The notes beneath the pieces are model-generated. The model was not told where the DNA came from and made no database searches. It was given only the letters and a program-made list of their open reading frames with translations. A stretch of DNA of 7,699 bases. Source: Chloroflexota bacterium (lineage in GTDB: Bacteria; Chloroflexota; Dehalococcoidia; SZUA-161; SpSt-899). Positions 5,027 through 7,699 of the stretch are shown one piece after another (positions within the stretch are counted from its first letter, which is position 1; each line of letters opens with the position of its first letter). The DNA lies in NCBI GenBank assembly GCA_018725425.1, contig QLUL01000044.1:1-7699 (forward strand). The letters are read 5' to 3'. The translations under genes were made by a program, and so were the position numbers.

Positions 5027-6232
5027 ATGACTTGGCAGCATATTGACAAGGGCACCATCACCTCCCCCAGGGGGTTTTCGGCCGGTGCGACCTTCGCCAG
5101 CATAAAGGCTCGTGGGGAGAAACTCTATGACCTGGCCATCCTCTATTCGGATTTCCCCTGCACAGCGGCCGCCGTATTCACTACAAACAAGATCAAGGCG
5201 GCCCCGGTGCTTCTCTGCCAGAGCTACTTGCAAAATGGAACGGCTCAAGCCGTGGTGGTCAATAGCGGCTGCGCCAACGCCTGCACCGGAGATCAGGGCC
5301 TCGGCGATGCCGAACAAATGGCCTCCCTTGTCGCCCGCAAGCTGGGACTCGCAGCGGGAGAGGTGCTGGTCGCCAGCACCGGCGTGATCGGCACTAACCT
5401 GCCGATGGATCGAATCAGCAGCGGCATCGAGCGGATCGAGCTTTCCTGGGACGGCGGTCATGACCTGGCGCAGGCCATCATGACCACCGATACCATCCCT
5501 AAGGAAATAGCGGTCACCACCCAGATCAAGGGAAAAGAGGTGATCATCGGTGGGGTGGCCAAGGGGGCGGGGATGATTCACCCCGACATGGCCACCATGT
5601 TATGTTTTCTAACCACCGATGCCGCTGTCGAGCCTGATTTCCTGCAGACTGCGCTCAAGAGGGCGGTTGAGGTTTCCTTCAATATGATAACCGTCGATGG
5701 CGATACCAGCCCCAATGATACCGTGCTGTTCCTGGCAAACGGACTCGCCGGAAACCCCATTCTGAGCGGGGATTCTCTGGATGGTTTTCAATCTGCTCTT
5801 GAGGAGGTCTGTATTTATCTGGCCAGGTGCATTGCGGGCGATGGCGAAGGAGCAACCAGGCTGATCGAGGTCACCGTAGAAGGGGCACTCTCCACTGAGG
5901 ATGCAAGAATCGCCGCGCGCACCATCGCTGGATCCCTTCTGGTGAAAACGGCGGTGCATGGTGCCGACCCTAACTGGGGGAGGGTGGTGGCAGCGGCGGG
6001 GCGGAGTGGGGCCGAGGTGGTGCAATCCAGGATAGACCTATATCTGGATCATCTCTGCCTTGTAAGAATGGGGGTCGCTTTACCCTTCGATAAAGACGAG
6101 GCCATAGCGATGCTGAATCGGGACGAAGTCCGTTTCCGACTATGTCTCAACCTGGGTAAGGGGCACGCTACCGCCTGGGGATGCGACCTCACGGAGGAGT
6201 ATATCGCCATTAACGGTAGTTACACCACGTGA
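5027..6232 (+). CDS. argJ: Bifunctional ornithine acetyltransferase / N-acetylglutamate synthase
   Basis: ArgJ moves the acetyl group from N-acetylornithine to glutamate, closing the cyclic arginine pathway; bifunctional forms also use acetyl-CoA. The 401-residue product has family-standard length. It opens ITSPRGFSAGATFASIK, carries VVNSGCANACTGDQG and VASTGVIGTNLPM (the oxyanion-hole region), and the self-cleavage site KGAGMIHPDMATMLCF, where the protein is cut before T190, which becomes the catalytic nucleophile of the beta chain. HGADPNWGRVVAAAGRSG is the conserved C-terminal motif. I start at ATG 5027 rather than 4901, because homology begins at WQHIDKGTITSPRGF and the 42 extra codons fall in the REP-like sequence. 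AGGCGA is a weak ribosome site. argB follows after 12 bases, so the two are one operon. Both exact pathway roles cannot be told apart from sequence, but the family call is firm. Confidence 0.95.
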   Translation: MTWQHIDKGTITSPRGFSAGATFASIKARGEKLYDLAILYSDFPCTAAAVFTTNKIKAAPVLLCQSYLQNGTAQAVVVNSGCANACTGDQGLGDAEQMASLVARKLGLAAGEVLVASTGVIGTNLPMDRISSGIERIELSWDGGHDLAQAIMTTDTIPKEIAVTTQIKGKEVIIGGVAKGAGMIHPDMATMLCFLTTDAAVEPDFLQTALKRAVEVSFNMITVDGDTSPNDTVLFLANGLAGNPILSGDSLDGFQSALEEVCIYLARCIAGDGEGATRLIEVTVEGALSTEDARIAARTIAGSLLVKTAVHGADPNWGRVVAAAGRSGAEVVQSRIDLYLDHLCLVRMGVALPFDKDEAIAMLNRDEVRFRLCLNLGKGHATAWGCDLTEEYIAINGSYTT

Positions 6233-6244
6233 TTTCGGGGAAAA

Positions 6245-7042
6245 ATGGGGATGGAAACGAAAAAACCTATCGTAATCAAGATCGGGGGCAGCACCCTGGG
6301 CACTCACGATACCACGATTGAGGACCTGGTAAACCTTCAGAAGCGGGGACTGCTTCTGGTGGTGGTGCACGGCGGCGGTAACAGGCTTACCCAGTGGCTG
6401 GAGCGACACGACATTCCCACCAGCTTCATCGGCGGCCTTCGAGTGACCGATGAAAGGTCGCTCGAGATGGCGGCGGCGGTGCTGGGTGGATTGGTGAACA
6501 CCGAGCTTGTAGCGGCCATCAACTCCCTCGGAGGGCGAGCCATCGGCATCACCGGGGTCGATGGCAATCTGATCGAGGGGAAAATAGAGGACGCTCGACT
6601 GGGATATGTCGGCCGGATAGTCAAGGTCAATACTCAAGCACTGGAAGCCATACTGGCTGCCGGCTTTATTCCCCTCATCGCTCCCCCGTGCGCCAGGTCC
6701 TCAGACGAGACGGCCAATGTCCCTTACCTTAATATTAACGGCGACGAGATCGCCGGCGAGCTTGCGGCCGCCATGAGCGCGCAAAGTCTCATCTTCCTAA
6801 CCGATGTAGAAGGCATCCGCGATAGTCATGGTAAGTTGCTTCGCAAGCTTACCACTCATGAGGTGAGATCCTTACTGGCCTCCGGGGTGATCGCCGGCGG
6901 GATGATCCCCAAAGCAGAGGCGGCCATGACTGCTCTGAAAACGACTTCTGTAGTTCAGATTACCGATGGGCGGGTGCCCCATGCGCTGATTGAGGCCGTC
7001 GAGGGGAGAATCGCCGGGACAGTAATTACACAGCCGATTTAA
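6245..7042 (+). CDS. argB: Acetylglutamate kinase
   Basis: ArgB phosphorylates N-acetylglutamate with ATP, the second step of arginine synthesis, in the cytoplasm. The 265-residue product shows the amino acid kinase fold: IKIGGS with K12, VVHGGGN (41-46) for nucleotide and substrate, GLRVTD (64-69), NINGDEIAGELA (N163, D167), LTDVEGI (185-191) and GGMIPK with K223. GGGG at 6237-6240 precedes the ATG at 6245; M3 (6251) is an alternative start. It lies 12 bases after argJ and handles its product. Only 11 residues precede K12, so the N-terminal helix that arginine-inhibited hexameric acetylglutamate kinases use for feedback control is absent. LysZ, the lysine-pathway relative, is excluded mainly by the argJ linkage. 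No other arg gene follows within the window. Confidence 0.94.
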   Translation: MGMETKKPIVIKIGGSTLGTHDTTIEDLVNLQKRGLLLVVVHGGGNRLTQWLERHDIPTSFIGGLRVTDERSLEMAAAVLGGLVNTELVAAINSLGGRAIGITGVDGNLIEGKIEDARLGYVGRIVKVNTQALEAILAAGFIPLIAPPCARSSDETANVPYLNINGDEIAGELAAAMSAQSLIFLTDVEGIRDSHGKLLRKLTTHEVRSLLASGVIAGGMIPKAEAAMTALKTTSVVQITDGRVPHALIEAVEGRIAGTVITQPI

Positions 7043-7076
7043 GTCTCGTTATCTGGGTCTGTTCGGTGCTCGGGAA

Positions 7077-7613
7077 TCAGTGTCTTTGCGTAATCTCAGT
7101 GAGCGATCTTATGGTGTCAAAGCGACTGTTCACTAATTGCTGAAGCTCCGCAATACCCGCTTCATCCAGGTGAGAGAACTTCTGCATGAGCTTAACATAT
7201 TCCGTCATGGGCTTTGGTCCGTCCACAGTGTGCGTAAAACGGTATTCCCCCCCTTCATACTCCCACAGGGGGAAGTAATTGGTTTCTACGGCAAGCCGAC
7301 AAATATTGATGGCACTCTCTGATGGTGCCCTCCAGCCGACGACGCAGGGTGAATGCAGATGTATATAAGCCAGGCCACCTTTGATTTCCATGGCCCTGGT
7401 AAGTTTTTTGGCATAGTCTTCTAAGTAGGCAACAGTGGCCGTGGCTACATAGGCGACTTCATGAGCGGCCATAATCAGAGGCATGTTCTTAGCTGGCTGC
7501 TCTTTCCCCTGGGTCGTCTTGCCCACCGGGCTGGTGGTCGTCCAGGCCCTCAAGGGCGTGGTGCTACTCCGCTGAATTCCAGTATTCATATAGCCTTCAT
7601 TGTCATAGCGTAA
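7077..7613 (-). pseudogene. porB: Pyruvate:ferredoxin oxidoreductase beta subunit, C-terminal fragment
   Basis: PorB is the thiamine-diphosphate subunit that, with the other Por subunits, oxidises pyruvate to acetyl-CoA and reduces ferredoxin in anaerobes. The fragment starts within the TPP-binding region at RYDNEGYMNTGIQRSS and continues PLRAWTTTSPVG, MPLIMAAHEVAYVATATVAY, LAYIHLHSPCVVGW and ETNYFPLWEYEGGEYRFT. It has a normal C-terminus, with the stop at 7077. Complete PorB proteins have about 300 residues, so the N-terminal 40 percent is missing, including the iron-sulfur cysteines and the GDG motif. Upstream of 7613 the frame meets TAG twice and the bases resemble REP-type repeats rather than PorB. 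An ATG at 7589 with GAAGG before it could still start a 170-residue product, but it could not bind the cofactor. It faces argB tail to tail. Whether the 5' half lies beyond 7699 cannot be seen. Confidence 0.8.
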
Positions 7614-7620
7614 CTACTCA

Positions 7621-7699
7621 GGTAGCCCCCTTTGCTACGAACCGGGGGTGCTGACGTCACCACCATTCCCCGCCTTCGCGAGGACAAGATATACTCCAT
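7621..7699. repeat. REP-like palindromic sequence at the porB break
   Basis: CCCCGC (7668-7673), loop CTTC and GCGAGG (7678-7683) form a six-step stem with one mismatch, inside ATTCCCCGCCTTCGCGAGGA, which is close to the ATTCCCGC...GCGGGAAT class of dispersed bacterial repeats. GTAGC and GCTAC (7622-7626 and 7634-7638) make a second small stem. The stretch separates the porB fragment from whatever lies right of the window. Confidence 0.5.

Noticed and set aside
4769..5581. Long minus-strand frame ending in GVGGFEPPTSWSQTMRASQAALHP
   Set aside because: It is the antisense reading of argJ, the REP-like repeat and tRNA-Pro; the GGFEPPTS peptide is a well-known false translation of tRNA genes.
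7640..7697. Minus-strand peptide VYLVLAKAGNGGDV, in frame with porB and resembling the GDGG region
   Set aside because: It is followed by stops, lacks the expected spacing to YDNEGYMNTG by about ten residues, and coincides with a REP-like palindrome, so I treat it as chance.
1..7699. CRISPR array or tRNA-bordered integrated island
   Set aside because: No regularly spaced repeats occur, and no second copy of the tRNA 3' end is present.

Overview
The window looks like a chromosomal segment of an anaerobic bacterium. It carries a cofactor-independent phosphoglycerate mutase of the archaeal (ApgM) type, arginine genes of the cyclic acetyl pathway (argJ-argB), a bacterial tRNA-Pro(UGG) with an encoded CCA, and a piece of a pyruvate:ferredoxin oxidoreductase beta subunit. 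This mix, and the character of the ApgM sequence, fit Dehalococcoidia or other anaerobic Chloroflexota best. That placement is an impression from protein character, not a search result.

Left third (1 to about 2256, minus strand): an insertion element of the IS66 type, cut by the window's left edge. Its transposase is intact as far as it can be read (380 codons, two of the three expected catalytic acids visible). Directly upstream, and originally overlapping the transposase start by 11 bases, lies a DruA-like (DUF4338) gene, the family named after the Druantia anti-phage system. It is now frameshifted, apparently by loss of four bases near 1259. Its promoter region is a tandem 65-bp duplication, each copy carrying its own TGGACT-17-TATCAT promoter-like pair.

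Middle left (2245-3003, minus): the N-terminal phospholipase-D-like (HKD) domain of what is normally a much larger helicase. It is AT-richer than its neighbours and stops exactly where the mobile element seems to begin, so it reads as a foreign defence- or repair-type helicase gene cut by the insertion. It still has a good promoter (3072-3100).

Middle and right (3273-7042): the native core. apgM is on the minus strand. A gene-free, AT-rich stretch of about 320 bases follows, with a 12-bp inverted repeat and a tRNA promoter, then tRNA-Pro. Next come argJ and argB on the plus strand, 12 bases apart and surely one operon. ArgJ makes N-acetylglutamate by recycling the acetyl group from N-acetylornithine, and ArgB phosphorylates it, so the two enzymes sit next to each other in arginine synthesis.

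Right end (7077-7699, minus): the C-terminal half of a porB gene. Its reading frame breaks near 7613, next to a REP-like hairpin that continues towards the window edge. It is probably a decayed or interrupted copy.

The most interesting point is the coupled DruA-like/IS66 transposase pair, which suggests that a protein family known from phage defence also travels as an integral part of an insertion element.
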